A DNA stretch of 64,000 nucleotides from Methylobacillus arboreus. Its GTDB lineage: Bacteria; Pseudomonadota; Gammaproteobacteria; Burkholderiales; Methylophilaceae. The first letter of the stretch is position 1. Every line of letters begins with the position of its first letter. Position numbers and translations under genes: made by a program. Positions 1 to 8,688 of this stretch are shown here, piece by piece. The stretch covers positions 977,990 to 1,041,989 of the forward strand of contig NZ_JAJAVC010000003.1 of assembly GCF_020532725.1 (NCBI RefSeq). The letters are read 5' to 3'. Below the pieces are notes generated by a model. The model was not told the origin of the DNA. It made no database searches and saw nothing but the letters and a program-made list of their open reading frames with translations.

Positions 1-1308
1 TTCGCGTGTCAATGCATGCTGTGCGGCCTGCTGTAGTGCCGTGGCAGGCGCCAATGCAGGTGTCTGCCCGCCCAACAGGGCCTGCAACCGTGCCTGCTGC
101 CTTTCCAACTCAAGCTGAGCCTGGGCGTCCTGCTGACCATACTGTTGCAAAGCATCCGACAATAGCGTCAGCGCTGAAGCCACTTCGATCAGGATATTTT
201 CCTGATTAGCGGCATTGCCTGCCTGCAATGCCAGAACCGCATCGTGCACGCCGCCGAACAGGTTTTTCACTGGTTCACTGGACAATGCCGGGTAGGTATT
301 GAGGATGCCGCCAAACCGCGCCATGAACTCTTCCAGTACTGCGCCGCCTTCATTCGCACGGTCCCAGATGCTCTTGAGGGCTTCGAGCGCCACCTGGCAC
401 TGCTTGACGTATTGTTGCTCTTCCGTGCCCAAAACCTCTGTTGTCCCCCCGGGAATGAGGCCATTCAGCTCAAACAACTCACGCACTGCCTTAATGCGCT
501 CTGTATTAAGCCCGCTAGTGGCAATAAAATACAAAAGATCACGCAACAGGATACTGGCCGGGCGGTTTATCCCTTCGCTAACTGCCCGCAATTCCTGATC
601 CAGGCGGCGGCACAGGCGTTTGACCCCGGCATCGCTGGCATGCGTATCCTCCGCCAGAGTGTCAATAAAAGCGGTAGCGACCCACCACAAGGTTTTTGGC
701 GCTGCCTGGGGCACCACCAATTGCACTCGCTCCAGCGCCGTTGCCATTTCCTGCAGTGCTTGCAGCTCGCCCTTGAGCCAGCCAAGCAGGAATTTCTGGA
801 ACTGCGCCCGCTGTTCCTTGAAAGCAGCAAGCAATGCCTGGGGATCAAGATTCTCAGTGGGAATATGCTTGGGCAAGCGCTGGCTGGTATCCGGAAAAAA
901 CAACTCGGAATCTTCCAATGCCTCGCCATGCAGGGCTGCGAGCCGCTGCAGCTGCAGCGACAAGCGCAGCGGCTGGTCTGGCTCGCCATTCATGAGTTCC
1001 TGCAAGTATTGCTGCAGGTGCAGGATGGCGTATCTAAGGGTATCGACAACTTCATTTTCCAGCGCAAGCTCGGCCTTATCCAGCTTGGCGACCACGGTCT
1101 CAATCTCGCTGCAATACCGTTTGCAGCCTTCCAGGCCGACCATATCGAACGCGCCATTGACCTGATAGAGATGCGTCTTGGCAAAACGCAATGGAGAGAA
1201 ATCCTGCGGGTTGGTTGCCAATGCAGTCAATTGCGCCAGCACCTGATCCAGGGCCTGGTCTATTTCTCCCTTAACCCAGCTCAATGGGCCGATATCGAAA
1301 TCTTCCAC
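1..1308 (-). CDS. pilL: PilL/ChpA-type chemosensory histidine kinase, N-terminal part (runs off window)
   Basis: The reverse frame is open from a GTG at 1306-1308 to base 1 with no stop, so only the first 436 residues of a much longer protein are present. The frame is easy to miss because it has no stop inside the window. The N-terminus, with FSPLRFAKTHLYQVNGAF and the following MVGLEG, matches the degenerate phosphotransfer region at the start of PilL/ChpA kinases of type IV pilus chemosensory systems. That family carries several Hpt domains, a CheA-like kinase core and a receiver, all outside this window. GTG is preferred over TTG at 1309-1311 because AGGA lies 7 bases upstream of it. It follows pilJ by 9 bases and is the last visible gene of the pilGHIJL operon. 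The kinase is expected to phosphorylate PilG and PilH and to control twitching motility. Confidence 0.85.
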   Translation of the reverse strand, partial: MEDFDIGPLSWVKGEIDQALDQVLAQLTALATNPQDFSPLRFAKTHLYQVNGAFDMVGLEGCKRYCSEIETVVAKLDKAELALENEVVDTLRYAILHLQQYLQELMNGEPDQPLRLSLQLQRLAALHGEALEDSELFFPDTSQRLPKHIPTENLDPQALLAAFKEQRAQFQKFLLGWLKGELQALQEMATALERVQLVVPQAAPKTLWWVATAFIDTLAEDTHASDAGVKRLCRRLDQELRAVSEGINRPASILLRDLLYFIATSGLNTERIKAVRELFELNGLIPGGTTEVLGTEEQQYVKQCQVALEALKSIWDRANEGGAVLEEFMARFGGILNTYPALSSEPVKNLFGGVHDAVLALQAGNAANQENILIEVASALTLLSDALQQYGQQDAQAQLELERQQARLQALLGGQTPALAPATALQQAAQHALTRE

Positions 1309-1317
1309 CAATATGTC

Positions 1318-2949
1318 CTAGTTCAGCTTGAAGCCCGCGACCGAGGCCCGCAACTCCTCAGCCAGGCTAGTGAGCTGGCCGATTGAACTGGCTGTTTTTT
1401 GCGTTCCCTCTGAGGTTTGGGAGGTAATATTTTGAATCTGCTGCATATTAAGGCTCACTGTTGCGGCAGCCTTAGTCTGCGCCTCGGTCGCCCCTGAAAT
1501 TTCCTCGATCAGGCGCGCAAGATTGTTGGTCACGTTCTCAATCTCACTCAATGCCTTGCCTGCCGCGTCAGACAAGCGTGCGCCTTCCACCACCCCTTCC
1601 GTACTCTTCTCCATCGCTACCACGGCACTGTTGGTATCGGTCTGAATGGTTTTCACAATCGCGCTAATCTGCTTGGTCGCCTCGGAAGAACGCTCGGCCA
1701 GGCGCTGCACCTCCTCTGCAACGACGGTGAAGCCCCGCCCGGCTTCACCGGCCGAGGCGGCCTGGATCGCGGCATTCAAGGCCAGGATATTGGTCTGTTC
1801 AGTAATATCGGAAATCAGGTCGACAATCTCACTAATTTCTTGAGAACTCTCTCCCAAGCGCTTGATCCTCTTTGATGTCTCCTGGATCTGCGTACGGATT
1901 TCGTTCATGCCGGAAATGGTATTCTGCACCGCCCTGGTACCCTGGGTCGTTGCATCAAGCGAACGCTGCGCCACCTCGGAAGCTTCTTCCGCATTGCTGG
2001 AAACCTGCAGGATGGACTGCGTCATATGGTTGACTGCCTCACCCGTTTCCGTGATCTGCTGTGATTGCAGCGCGGCTGCATTCAATAATGAACTGGAGGT
2101 TTCCTGCGCCTGTGCCGTTGCCTGGTTTACCTGCTCGGTCGCACGGTTGATCTCGGTCACCAGGTCACGCAGGCTGTCTATGGTGTAATTGATCGAATCG
2201 GCAATCGCGCCGGTAATGTTTTCGGCCACCTCAGCTTTTACGGTAAGGTCGCCATCTGCAAGGTCACCCATTTCATCCAGCAGGTGCAAAATGGCCTCCT
2301 GGTTATTGAGATTGGTCTGCTCGATTTCCTCAAAACGGGCACGCGCGCTTGCCACCTGCTGGTAGCCGACACGTATGAGCAAGACCAGCGCCAGCAAGCC
2401 AGCCGCAATGGAAAGTGCCAGCCACCATCCGGCCCTGCCCTGATCCAGGTACGCCTGCCAGGTTTGATGCGCAGCAAGCACTGTGGTGTCACTCGCCGAC
2501 GCCAACCGGGCAAGATCGCCGTCGGCAAATGACAATGCCTGCTCTCTCAACTCTGTCCAAGACTGCTCCAGGCGGTTGAAACTGGCATCAGCCTCGGCAC
2601 TTTGCAACAACGCGGAATCCTGCAATTCCCGCAAACCGGTAAAGTAGACAGCAGCCTGATCCAAGGTGGTACGCAACCTGTCGGCGGCAGTGGCATCCCC
2701 GCCGGTTTTCAAGGCTGCATCACGCGCCACCTGCTGTGCGGCAACCTTCAGGCTGGTGACTGTTTCGGCAAACTGGTTGTTCCTTGCCACCTGCAATTGA
2801 TTGAATAACAGTCCCAGCAAGGCGAACACAAGTGCCAGCAACAATACGCCCAACACCACCCGGCTAGTTTTTGCTACAGAAGGAATCGCATTGTCCGCGG
2901 GCTTTTTGTTGCCGAATAAATTGTTGAATACTGAAAAGCTCAGTGCCAT
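1318..2949 (-). CDS. pilJ: Type IV pilus methyl-accepting chemotaxis protein PilJ
   Basis: 543 aa inner-membrane chemoreceptor. One membrane helix lies at about residues 30-50 and a second at about 173-193; they enclose a periplasmic PilJ-type sensor of helical character. A HAMP-like linker and a long coiled-coil signalling domain follow. The hairpin tip reads [20 protein letters not shown], the part of receptors that binds CheW and CheA homologs. It is somewhat shorter than the Pseudomonas PilJ. GGGAGACATCA precedes the ATG. It lies between pilI and pilL, so it is the receptor feeding the PilL kinase. The ligand cannot be read from the sequence; in pseudomonads PilJ senses pilus-related surface contact. 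Confidence 0.93.
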   Translation of the reverse strand: MALSFSVFNNLFGNKKPADNAIPSVAKTSRVVLGVLLLALVFALLGLLFNQLQVARNNQFAETVTSLKVAAQQVARDAALKTGGDATAADRLRTTLDQAAVYFTGLRELQDSALLQSAEADASFNRLEQSWTELREQALSFADGDLARLASASDTTVLAAHQTWQAYLDQGRAGWWLALSIAAGLLALVLLIRVGYQQVASARARFEEIEQTNLNNQEAILHLLDEMGDLADGDLTVKAEVAENITGAIADSINYTIDSLRDLVTEINRATEQVNQATAQAQETSSSLLNAAALQSQQITETGEAVNHMTQSILQVSSNAEEASEVAQRSLDATTQGTRAVQNTISGMNEIRTQIQETSKRIKRLGESSQEISEIVDLISDITEQTNILALNAAIQAASAGEAGRGFTVVAEEVQRLAERSSEATKQISAIVKTIQTDTNSAVVAMEKSTEGVVEGARLSDAAGKALSEIENVTNNLARLIEEISGATEAQTKAAATVSLNMQQIQNITSQTSEGTQKTASSIGQLTSLAEELRASVAGFKLN

Positions 2950-2970
2950 TGATGTCTCCCCATTTTCCCG

Positions 2971-3495
2971 TCAGGCCGCAACCTGCAGAAATTCTTTTTT
3001 CTTCAGGATGAAGGCCATATCCAGTGCCTCCCATTTGTGATGCTGACTGTCTTCATATCGCGCTGCAACATGGGCAGCTACATCTGCCACCATATCCAGC
3101 AGCTTGAACTCTTCAAGGTTGCGCAAACCGGCAAGGCTATCGATGAGAAACCCTGCATTAATGTCAAAATCTCCATGCACCAGCAACACCCTGCTTTCCG
3201 CTGTCACCGGCGCCTGTTGACGGCTGCTGCCGATAAACTGCGCCAAATCAGTGATGGCGTAAAGGTTGCCCCGCACATTGGCCATGCCGAGAAACCACGG
3301 CTGAGTCAGCGGAACCGGCAGTATCTCAGGCACCGGCAATACCTCGCTGATATCGTGCAATGAGACAAGATAGCGCTCTCCTCCCACATGCACGCCCAGC
3401 CTGGAACTGCCTGCCTCCGGGTCATCTGCTACGTGCTTGAGACGCTCAAGGATATTTTGCTGATAGGCTTGCAGGTTGAGCCTGGATTTGCTCAT
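2971..3495 (-). CDS. pilI: CheW-like adaptor PilI
   Basis: 174 aa CheW-domain protein. VHVGGERYLVSLHDISEVLP and the later GMANVRGNLYAITDL are the typical CheW beta-barrel signatures. It couples the PilJ receptor to the PilL kinase in the cytoplasm. It is separated from pilH by 1 base and from pilJ by 21 bases, so co-translation within one operon is likely. An N-terminal extension of about 30 residues precedes the CheW fold, as in other PilI proteins. Confidence 0.92.
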   Translation of the reverse strand: MSKSRLNLQAYQQNILERLKHVADDPEAGSSRLGVHVGGERYLVSLHDISEVLPVPEILPVPLTQPWFLGMANVRGNLYAITDLAQFIGSSRQQAPVTAESRVLLVHGDFDINAGFLIDSLAGLRNLEEFKLLDMVADVAAHVAARYEDSQHHKWEALDMAFILKKKEFLQVAA

Positions 3496-3496
3496 C

Positions 3497-3862
3497 TCAG
3501 GCCAGCCCTGCTATCTTGGCCAGAAGCTCATCCACATCCACAGGCTTGATGACACAGTCCTTGGCCCCTTGGCGCAAGGCCCACATGCGATCAGTCGCTT
3601 GTTCCTTGCCGGTACACACAATGACCGGAATATGCGCAGTTGCAGCGTTCCTGGACAATGACCGTGTGGCCTGAAACCCATTCAGCCTGGGCATCACCAC
3701 ATCCATCAGGATCAGATCGGGCATCAGCGCCTGCACCTTGTCAAGACAGTCCTGGCCATCTTCCGCGGTGCTGATTTCAAAACCGGCTTTTTGCAGGACT
3801 TCGCTCAAATACAACCGGTCAGTGGCTGAGTCATCAACAACCAGGATATGCTTGATCGCCAT
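3497..3862 (-). CDS. pilH: Response regulator PilH
   Basis: 121 aa single-domain receiver with no output domain. Acidic residues D10 and D11, phosphoacceptor D54 in LILMDVVMP and K106 in CVIKPVD are all present. Position, size and gene order pilG-pilH-pilI-pilJ-pilL identify it as PilH, which in pseudomonads opposes PilG in twitching control. It ends 1 base before pilI. Confidence 0.92.
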   Translation of the reverse strand: MAIKHILVVDDSATDRLYLSEVLQKAGFEISTAEDGQDCLDKVQALMPDLILMDVVMPRLNGFQATRSLSRNAATAHIPVIVCTGKEQATDRMWALRQGAKDCVIKPVDVDELLAKIAGLA

Positions 3863-3867
3863 TATTG

Positions 3868-4278
3868 TTATTCCGTTGTTAATTCACCCGTCGCCTGCAA
3901 TCTGTGCTGGCGCACTGCATCGAGCAGGGCATTCTGGGTAAAGGGCTTGGTGAGATATTGGTCTGATCCTGCCATACGGCCACGCGCCCGGTCAAACAGG
4001 CCGTCCTTGCTTGAGAGCATGATCACGGGAATGGATTTGAAACGGGTGTTACGCTTGATGAGGGAGCAGGTCTGGTAACCGTCAAGGCGCGGCATCATGA
4101 TATCGACAAAAATAACATCTGGCTGATGGCTGGCAATTTTGGCCAAGGCATCGAAGCCATCCTCGGCCAGAAACACCTCACAACCCGATTGCCGCAGGAA
4201 AATCTCGGCACTTCTGCGTATGGTGTTACTGTCGTCAATCACCATTACTTTCACACCAGATAGATCAGTTTCCCCCAC
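3868..4278 (-). CDS. pilG: Response regulator PilG
   Basis: 136 aa receiver-only regulator with the acidic pair D15-D16, phosphoacceptor D59 in IFVDIMMP and the conserved lysine in YLTKPF. It is first in the operon and 5 bases upstream of pilH. PilG homologs promote pilus extension, in part through cAMP or direct contacts. A short C-terminal tail after the receiver is a common feature of PilG. The operon promoter should lie in the structured intergenic DNA at 4279-4561. Confidence 0.92.
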   Translation of the reverse strand: MGETDLSGVKVMVIDDSNTIRRSAEIFLRQSGCEVFLAEDGFDALAKIASHQPDVIFVDIMMPRLDGYQTCSLIKRNTRFKSIPVIMLSSKDGLFDRARGRMAGSDQYLTKPFTQNALLDAVRQHRLQATGELTTE

Positions 4279-4401
4279 CCTTAATCCCCTGTGTTTGCAG
4301 GCTGCATGCGCAGCAGGCTTATTACAGCGCGCATGACGGCGCCCGGTTTTCGTGCCATTCTATCTACAGACTTCAACGCCGTGCAAGACTGAAGAAATAA
4401 A

Positions 4402-4465
4402 AAGCGGGTTGTCAATCCACGGACAAAAAGGTTAAATAACCCGCTTGAGCTAGGGTCTGCCCTAG
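4402..4465. other. Two inverted repeats in the pilG/FIST divergent intergenic region
   Basis: AAGCGGGTT at 4402-4410 is repeated inverted at 4438-4446 (9 bp, 27-base spacer). CTAGGG-TCTG-CCCTAG follows at 4450-4465. Both lie between the divergent pilG and FIST genes, where promoters for both directions are expected. They may be operators or transcript hairpins; no T-run accompanies them, so they do not look like terminators. Confidence 0.5.
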
Positions 4466-4561
4466 GCACTATGATTTGAATATTCACCCGCATAGTCGCA
4501 CAAAACAACAAGAACCAGAAGTGCCGCAAATAGCAAAGCGGCCGCATAGGGAACGGAGATC

Positions 4562-5716
4562 ATGCTAGTCAGACAAGAAGCCCTCACGGCAAAGATGAGT
4601 TTCAAGGACCTGCCCTCATCCTCGCCATTGCCCAATGCCAACCTGGTGCTGGTGTTCGGCTCAGTCAAGCGCTTCAGCGAGGCCAAGCTGCCAGCACAAC
4701 TCAAGGAGCGCTACCCTGCGGCGCAAATCGTCGGCTGCACTACCTCGGGCGAAATCGGCCCGCACGGGGTAAGCGACGACAGTCTGCAGATTACCGCCAT
4801 CACCTGGGACAAGACCATGCAGCGCGTGGCGTACGCGCGTGCGAACAGCATGCAGACCTCGGCCGAGACGGCCATCAGCCTCGCAAAGCAACTCAAGTCC
4901 GACAGCCTGCGTACCGTGCTGCTGTTCTCCGACGGCCTGCATATCAACGGCTCCGAACTGTTGCAGGGCTTTAAAAGCATATTGGGCGACATCCCGATTG
5001 TCGGCGGCATGGCAGGCGACAATGCCGAGTTTTCCAAAACCCTGCAATTGCTCAACGACAGCGTGGAAGAAGGCCTCATCATCGCCATCGGCCTTTATGG
5101 CGACAAGCTCATCACCGCGAGCGGCGCCTTGGGCGGCTGGAAGCCTTACGGCCCGCCACGCAAAATCACGCGCTCGGAGAAAAACGTCGTCTACGAAATG
5201 GACGGCAAACCCGCCTTGCCGCTCTACCGCATGTACATAGGCGAACAAAACGCCAAGAACCTGCCAGGCTCAGGCTTGCGCTTCCCTTTCGCCATCATCG
5301 AAGACGGCAAGCGGGAAGTTGAAAAAGTCCGCACATTGCTGGCGATTGATACCGGCAACAACAGCCTTACCTTTGCCGGCAATGTGGAAGAAGGCGAGAC
5401 CGTGCGCCTGTGCCAGACCACGCATGACAGGCTGGTGGAAGGCGCCGGCGGCGCGGCGCACCTCGTCACCGGCAACCTGGGCAGCGCCAGCATTACCCAA
5501 ACCGGCCTGGCCTTGTGCGTCAGCTGCGTTGGGCGCAAACTGGTCATGGCCGAGCAGATTGCGGATGAAATCCATGCCGTACAACAAATACTGGGCAACC
5601 AGACCACCCTGACTGGCTTCTATTCATACGGGGAATTCTGTCCGCGGCCCAACACCACGGACAGCGTGCTGCATAACCAGACCATGACCATAGGCTACCT
5701 GAGCGAAAGCCTCTAA
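4562..5716 (+). CDS. FIST domain sensory protein
   Basis: 384 aa soluble protein. The N-terminal half (about residues 25-215) has the FIST_N pattern, with the early motif [12 protein letters not shown] and later GGMAGDN. The C-terminal half (about 220-370) fits FIST_C and ends with [10 protein letters not shown], a family hallmark. FIST domains are thought to bind small ligands, possibly amino acids, and are often linked to chemoreceptors, kinases or cyclases. Here the protein has no output domain and is transcribed divergently from the pilGHIJL operon, so a role as ligand-binding partner of that pathway is an inference. GGAG lies shortly before the ATG. Confidence 0.85.
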   Translation: MLVRQEALTAKMSFKDLPSSSPLPNANLVLVFGSVKRFSEAKLPAQLKERYPAAQIVGCTTSGEIGPHGVSDDSLQITAITWDKTMQRVAYARANSMQTSAETAISLAKQLKSDSLRTVLLFSDGLHINGSELLQGFKSILGDIPIVGGMAGDNAEFSKTLQLLNDSVEEGLIIAIGLYGDKLITASGALGGWKPYGPPRKITRSEKNVVYEMDGKPALPLYRMYIGEQNAKNLPGSGLRFPFAIIEDGKREVEKVRTLLAIDTGNNSLTFAGNVEEGETVRLCQTTHDRLVEGAGGAAHLVTGNLGSASITQTGLALCVSCVGRKLVMAEQIADEIHAVQQILGNQTTLTGFYSYGEFCPRPNTTDSVLHNQTMTIGYLSESL

Positions 5717-5757
5717 CCAACCACTCCACTTCAAACTTAAAGGAAAAGGACACATCA

Positions 5758-6258
5758 ATGGCTACAGTCACACTCAAAGGCAATCCAGTGCAAATCGGCG
5801 GCAACCTGCCGCAAAAAGGCGATACCGCGCCTGACTTCCAGCTGGCAGATGCCAAGCGCAACCTGGTTTCACTGGCCGACTTTGCCGGCAAGCGCAAAGT
5901 GCTGAACATTTTCCCAAGCATAGACACCCCGACCTGCGCCACTTCAGTACGCACCTTCAACAAGCAGGCTAGCGGCCTGGATAACACAGTAGTGCTTGCC
6001 ATCTCCGCCGACCTGCCTTTTGCCCAAAGCCGCTTCTGCGGAGCGGAAGGCCTGGAAAACGTCGTCACCCTTTCCACTTTCCGCGATACCGCCAAGTTCG
6101 CCAAGGACTACGGCGTGCAGATCACCGATAGCAGCCTGGCCGGCCTGACAGCACGCGCAGTGGTGGTGCTGGATGAAAACAACAAGGTGTTGCACAGCGA
6201 ACTGGTTTCCGAAATCGCCAACGAACCCAACTACGACGCTGCCTTAGCTGCCCTGTAG
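5758..6258 (+). CDS. tpx: Thiol peroxidase (Tpx)
   Basis: 166 aa atypical 2-Cys peroxiredoxin. Peroxidatic C60 sits in [13 protein letters not shown] and resolving C94 in [11 protein letters not shown], the same spacing as in E. coli Tpx. It reduces hydrogen peroxide and alkyl hydroperoxides using thioredoxin. A strong AAAGGAAAAGGA precedes the ATG. It begins 41 bases after the FIST gene, and a 10-bp hairpin follows its stop. Confidence 0.95.
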   Translation: MATVTLKGNPVQIGGNLPQKGDTAPDFQLADAKRNLVSLADFAGKRKVLNIFPSIDTPTCATSVRTFNKQASGLDNTVVLAISADLPFAQSRFCGAEGLENVVTLSTFRDTAKFAKDYGVQITDSSLAGLTARAVVVLDENNKVLHSELVSEIANEPNYDAALAAL

Positions 6259-6277
6259 TTCTGTAATAACTCCCTTC

Positions 6278-6304
6278 ACAGCCGTGGATTACAACCACGG
6301 CTGT
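6278..6304 (+). terminator. Hairpin after tpx
   Basis: Perfect 10-bp stem ACAGCCGTGG (6278-6287) with CCACGGCTGT (6295-6304) and a 7-base loop, 20 bases past the tpx stop. The following bases are AATTAC rather than a T-run, so it may terminate weakly or protect the 3' end. It also argues against a start at 6284 for the next gene. Confidence 0.6.
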
Positions 6305-6322
6305 AATTACCTGTGCCACCTC

Positions 6323-7093
6323 ATGGACTCAGATAACAACTGCACGCTGTATCCTGCCCAGGGGTACCAGATTTTCAGGAATGTGCTGTCGCACTCCTGG
6401 CTGCAATCTACACGGGATGCTGCTGAATCCGTCATCCAGCACTACCGGGAGAATGGGCCCTTTGGTCGTGAAAATGATGTCAGCCTGGGCGAACTCGCGC
6501 AATCACGCCCGCAGCGCAATCCTGGCGTCGACGGCAGCAAGTGGATCAACGAACCATTCATCATCGGGGATTTGCTCACACAGGATGGACATTTTGTATC
6601 GCTGCTTGCTGAACAGGCTTTATGGTCAATAGCAGCCCGCCTGCTTGCCACAGAAATTGGACAGGTCATATTCCACTACTCCAACCTGACGCGCAAACCG
6701 GCAGGCATAGGGCCATCTATCGTTTGGCATCGTGATGCGGAAAACACCTATTTTTGCCCGAATAATGACCGTTTGCTGCGCCTGCTGATTCCGCTGCAAG
6801 GGATGTCGCGAGAGAATGGCGGTACCGCAGTTGTGCCCGGTAGCCATCTGGATACCAAGATTGATAAAACAACATTGGATGAACACACAGTCATCCACCC
6901 AGAGCTTGCCGCGGGCGACGTTCTAGCCATCCACTCTCAGTTGTTGCATGGCGGCGCACCCAACCGCAGCCACCGGGAGCGTGATGTGTTGATCATGCAG
7001 TTTGGTGTGGCAGGCGCCACATTCCGCCATCAGGAAGTGCTTGAACTAGGCGCACTGCATCCGCGCGGCACCTTTATGCAACTGCTAAAGTAG
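6323..7093 (+). CDS. Phytanoyl-CoA dioxygenase (PhyH) family protein
   Basis: 256 aa from the chosen ATG at 6323. Upstream in-frame start 6284 lies inside the tpx hairpin and is not favoured. The non-haem iron triad is visible: H136 and D138 in VWHRDAENTYF, and H209 in LLHGGAPN, with an arginine a few residues later to hold 2-oxoglutarate. The family hydroxylates small molecules using Fe(II), O2 and 2-oxoglutarate; the substrate here is unknown. No clear Shine-Dalgarno sequence is seen. The neighbours do not suggest a pathway. Confidence 0.8.
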   Translation: MDSDNNCTLYPAQGYQIFRNVLSHSWLQSTRDAAESVIQHYRENGPFGRENDVSLGELAQSRPQRNPGVDGSKWINEPFIIGDLLTQDGHFVSLLAEQALWSIAARLLATEIGQVIFHYSNLTRKPAGIGPSIVWHRDAENTYFCPNNDRLLRLLIPLQGMSRENGGTAVVPGSHLDTKIDKTTLDEHTVIHPELAAGDVLAIHSQLLHGGAPNRSHRERDVLIMQFGVAGATFRHQEVLELGALHPRGTFMQLLK

Positions 7094-7101
7094 GCTTCTG
7101 A

Positions 7102-7123
7102 TACGATTTTGCATTCAAGCGTA
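7102..7123 (+). repeat. Solitary copy of a 22-bp repeat (element B half-site)
   Basis: This 22-mer, containing GCATTCAAGCGTA, matches 20 of 22 positions of the arms of the inverted repeat at 27621-27689 in the cobalamin riboswitch. It lies in the 44-bp gap between convergent PhyH and MazG-like genes. Only one arm is present here. Confidence 0.65.
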
Positions 7124-7137
7124 AAAAGGGGAAGAAT

Positions 7138-7512
7138 TTACTGATCCTGATAGGCGGTATATTTGGCGTTACTGCCTCTCGCCTTGTCAGCCGGGTACTT
7201 TTTAGCGTTCAGGTCAATCTTGTCATTGGCAGCGGCAATCAAGTCTATACCGCAGACTTCGGCAATGCGCAGCAGATAGACAAAGGTATCCGCCAGCTCG
7301 TGGCCGATCTCGGTCTTGCGTTGTTCGCTCAAGGCGGCGCTTTCAGCAGGCGTATCCCACTGAAAATGCTCCACGATCTCGGCCGCTTCCACGATCATCG
7401 CCATCGCCAGGTTCTTGGGCGTGTGGAACTGCTCCCAGTTGCGCTCTTGCACAAAATGGTTGATGCGGGCGCGTAATTGGTCGAGGGAATCTGGCTTGTC
7501 TGCATCAGGCAT
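7138..7512 (-). CDS. MazG-like nucleotide pyrophosphohydrolase
   Basis: 124 aa all-alpha NTP pyrophosphohydrolase. The metal-binding pattern ExxE...ExxD is present as E42/E45 (EAAEIVEHF) and E72/D75 (ELADTFVYLL). W26 and F50-W52 fit the base-binding positions of the small RS21-C6/dCTPase-like group, which hydrolyses dCTP or modified pyrimidine nucleotides to the monophosphate. It overlaps the 3' end of the rRNA methyltransferase gene by 8 bases, so the two are probably co-translated. It serves in nucleotide-pool cleaning by family analogy; the exact substrate is not visible. Confidence 0.85.
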   Translation of the reverse strand: MPDADKPDSLDQLRARINHFVQERNWEQFHTPKNLAMAMIVEAAEIVEHFQWDTPAESAALSEQRKTEIGHELADTFVYLLRIAEVCGIDLIAAANDKIDLNAKKYPADKARGSNAKYTAYQDQ

Positions 7513-8662
7513 CTGGTTTTTCCTTGCGGTTGGAGCCTGCCACCATTTTCACCTCGAACAGGCGGCACTCCAGCGGGCCGTTGAACAGAGGAGTGCGCTT
7601 GCTTGGTGCCAGGCGCATGAGTTTGGGCATGCGCAGGTCATTGGTGAGGAAATAGGTATTCCACCCTGCGAACTTCTTTTTCAGCGTCTCGCCCATTTTG
7701 GGGTAAAGCGCCGCCAGGTCTTCATCCTCGCCTATGCGCACGCCATAAGGCGGATTGGCGACCAGCGTGCCTTCAGGCGCCGGCGGCACAACGGCGGTAA
7801 ATTCCGTATGCGCCAGTTGCACGGCATCGAGCAAGCCTGCCTGCTGCAGGTTCTGGCGGCTTACGCGCACAGCCCTGAGGTCGGCATCGCTGCCGTATAT
7901 TTTCTGGAAAGTGACGGGCTTGGAACGGCTCCTGGCCTGCTTCAGAAGCGATTGCCAGGCACCGGCATTGTAGTTCTTCAGGCGTTCAAAACCGAAATCA
8001 CGGCCGCTGCCGGGGGCAATGTCCAGCGCTATCATGGCAGCTTCCAGCAGGAATGTGCCGCTGCCGCACATCGGGTCCAGCAACGGCGTGCCGGGTTGCC
8101 AGCCGCTCAGGCGCAGGATGGCGGCCGCCAGGTTTTCGCGTAACGGGGCCTCGATGCTGGCACGGCGCAAGCCGCGCTGGTAAAGGGGATTGCCTGAAGT
8201 ATCCAGGTAAAGCTGGAAATCCTCGGCGGCAAGGTAGGCATGCAGCCGGACGTCAGGCTCGCGGGTATCAATGGATGGACGGCTGCCCACCTCTTGGCGG
8301 AAACGGTCACAGACCGCATCCTTGATGCGCAAAGTAGCGAACTCCAGGCTTTTCAGCGGACACTTGACGCCGGTGACCTTGACCATGAAGTTCTGGCGCA
8401 CGTCAAACCACTGGTTCCAGTCTATATTAAAAGCAGCCTGGTAAAGGTCGTCCTCGTTGGCATAGCGGCCCTTGCCCACTTGCAGCAGGATACGCGTCGC
8501 GATCCGGCTTTCAAGGTTGGCGCGGTAGACCAGCAGCATGTCGCCGGCAAAGCCTACGCCGCCATCGGTGGGCTTGACCTGCCTGGCATTGAGGCTGGCG
8601 AGTTCTTCCACCAGCAGGTTTTCCAGGCCGCGCGGGCAAGTGGCAAAAAATTGATAATGCAT
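7505..8662 (-). CDS. rlmL: THUMP-domain class I rRNA methyltransferase (RlmL N-terminal type)
   Basis: 385 aa. A THUMP RNA-binding domain at about 60-155 is followed by a Rossmann methyltransferase with SAM motif LLDPMCGSGTFLLEA (about 194-208) and catalytic VANPPYGVR. This corresponds to the N-terminal half of E. coli RlmL, which makes m2G2445 in 23S rRNA; many betaproteobacteria encode it as a separate protein of this length. The RlmK half (m7G2069) is absent. It lies in a minus-strand run with RNB ribonuclease and MazG-like genes. Confidence 0.85.
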   Translation of the reverse strand: MHYQFFATCPRGLENLLVEELASLNARQVKPTDGGVGFAGDMLLVYRANLESRIATRILLQVGKGRYANEDDLYQAAFNIDWNQWFDVRQNFMVKVTGVKCPLKSLEFATLRIKDAVCDRFRQEVGSRPSIDTREPDVRLHAYLAAEDFQLYLDTSGNPLYQRGLRRASIEAPLRENLAAAILRLSGWQPGTPLLDPMCGSGTFLLEAAMIALDIAPGSGRDFGFERLKNYNAGAWQSLLKQARSRSKPVTFQKIYGSDADLRAVRVSRQNLQQAGLLDAVQLAHTEFTAVVPPAPEGTLVANPPYGVRIGEDEDLAALYPKMGETLKKKFAGWNTYFLTNDLRMPKLMRLAPSKRTPLFNGPLECRLFEVKMVAGSNRKEKPDA

Positions 8663-8688
8663 GTCGTCCTTCAGTGTGCTTTTAATTG

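Noticed and set aside
244..1386. Long plus-strand frame opposite pilL
   Set aside because: It is antisense to the continuous PilL frame, has Gln/Leu/His-rich low-complexity composition and no family resemblance.
6284..6322. Upstream start for the PhyH-type protein
   Set aside because: The extra 13 codons lie in the tpx hairpin and have no similarity to the family; 6323 is preferred.
7415..8143. Plus-strand frame opposite rlmL
   Set aside because: Shadow of the methyltransferase gene; no ribosome site and no recognisable motif.
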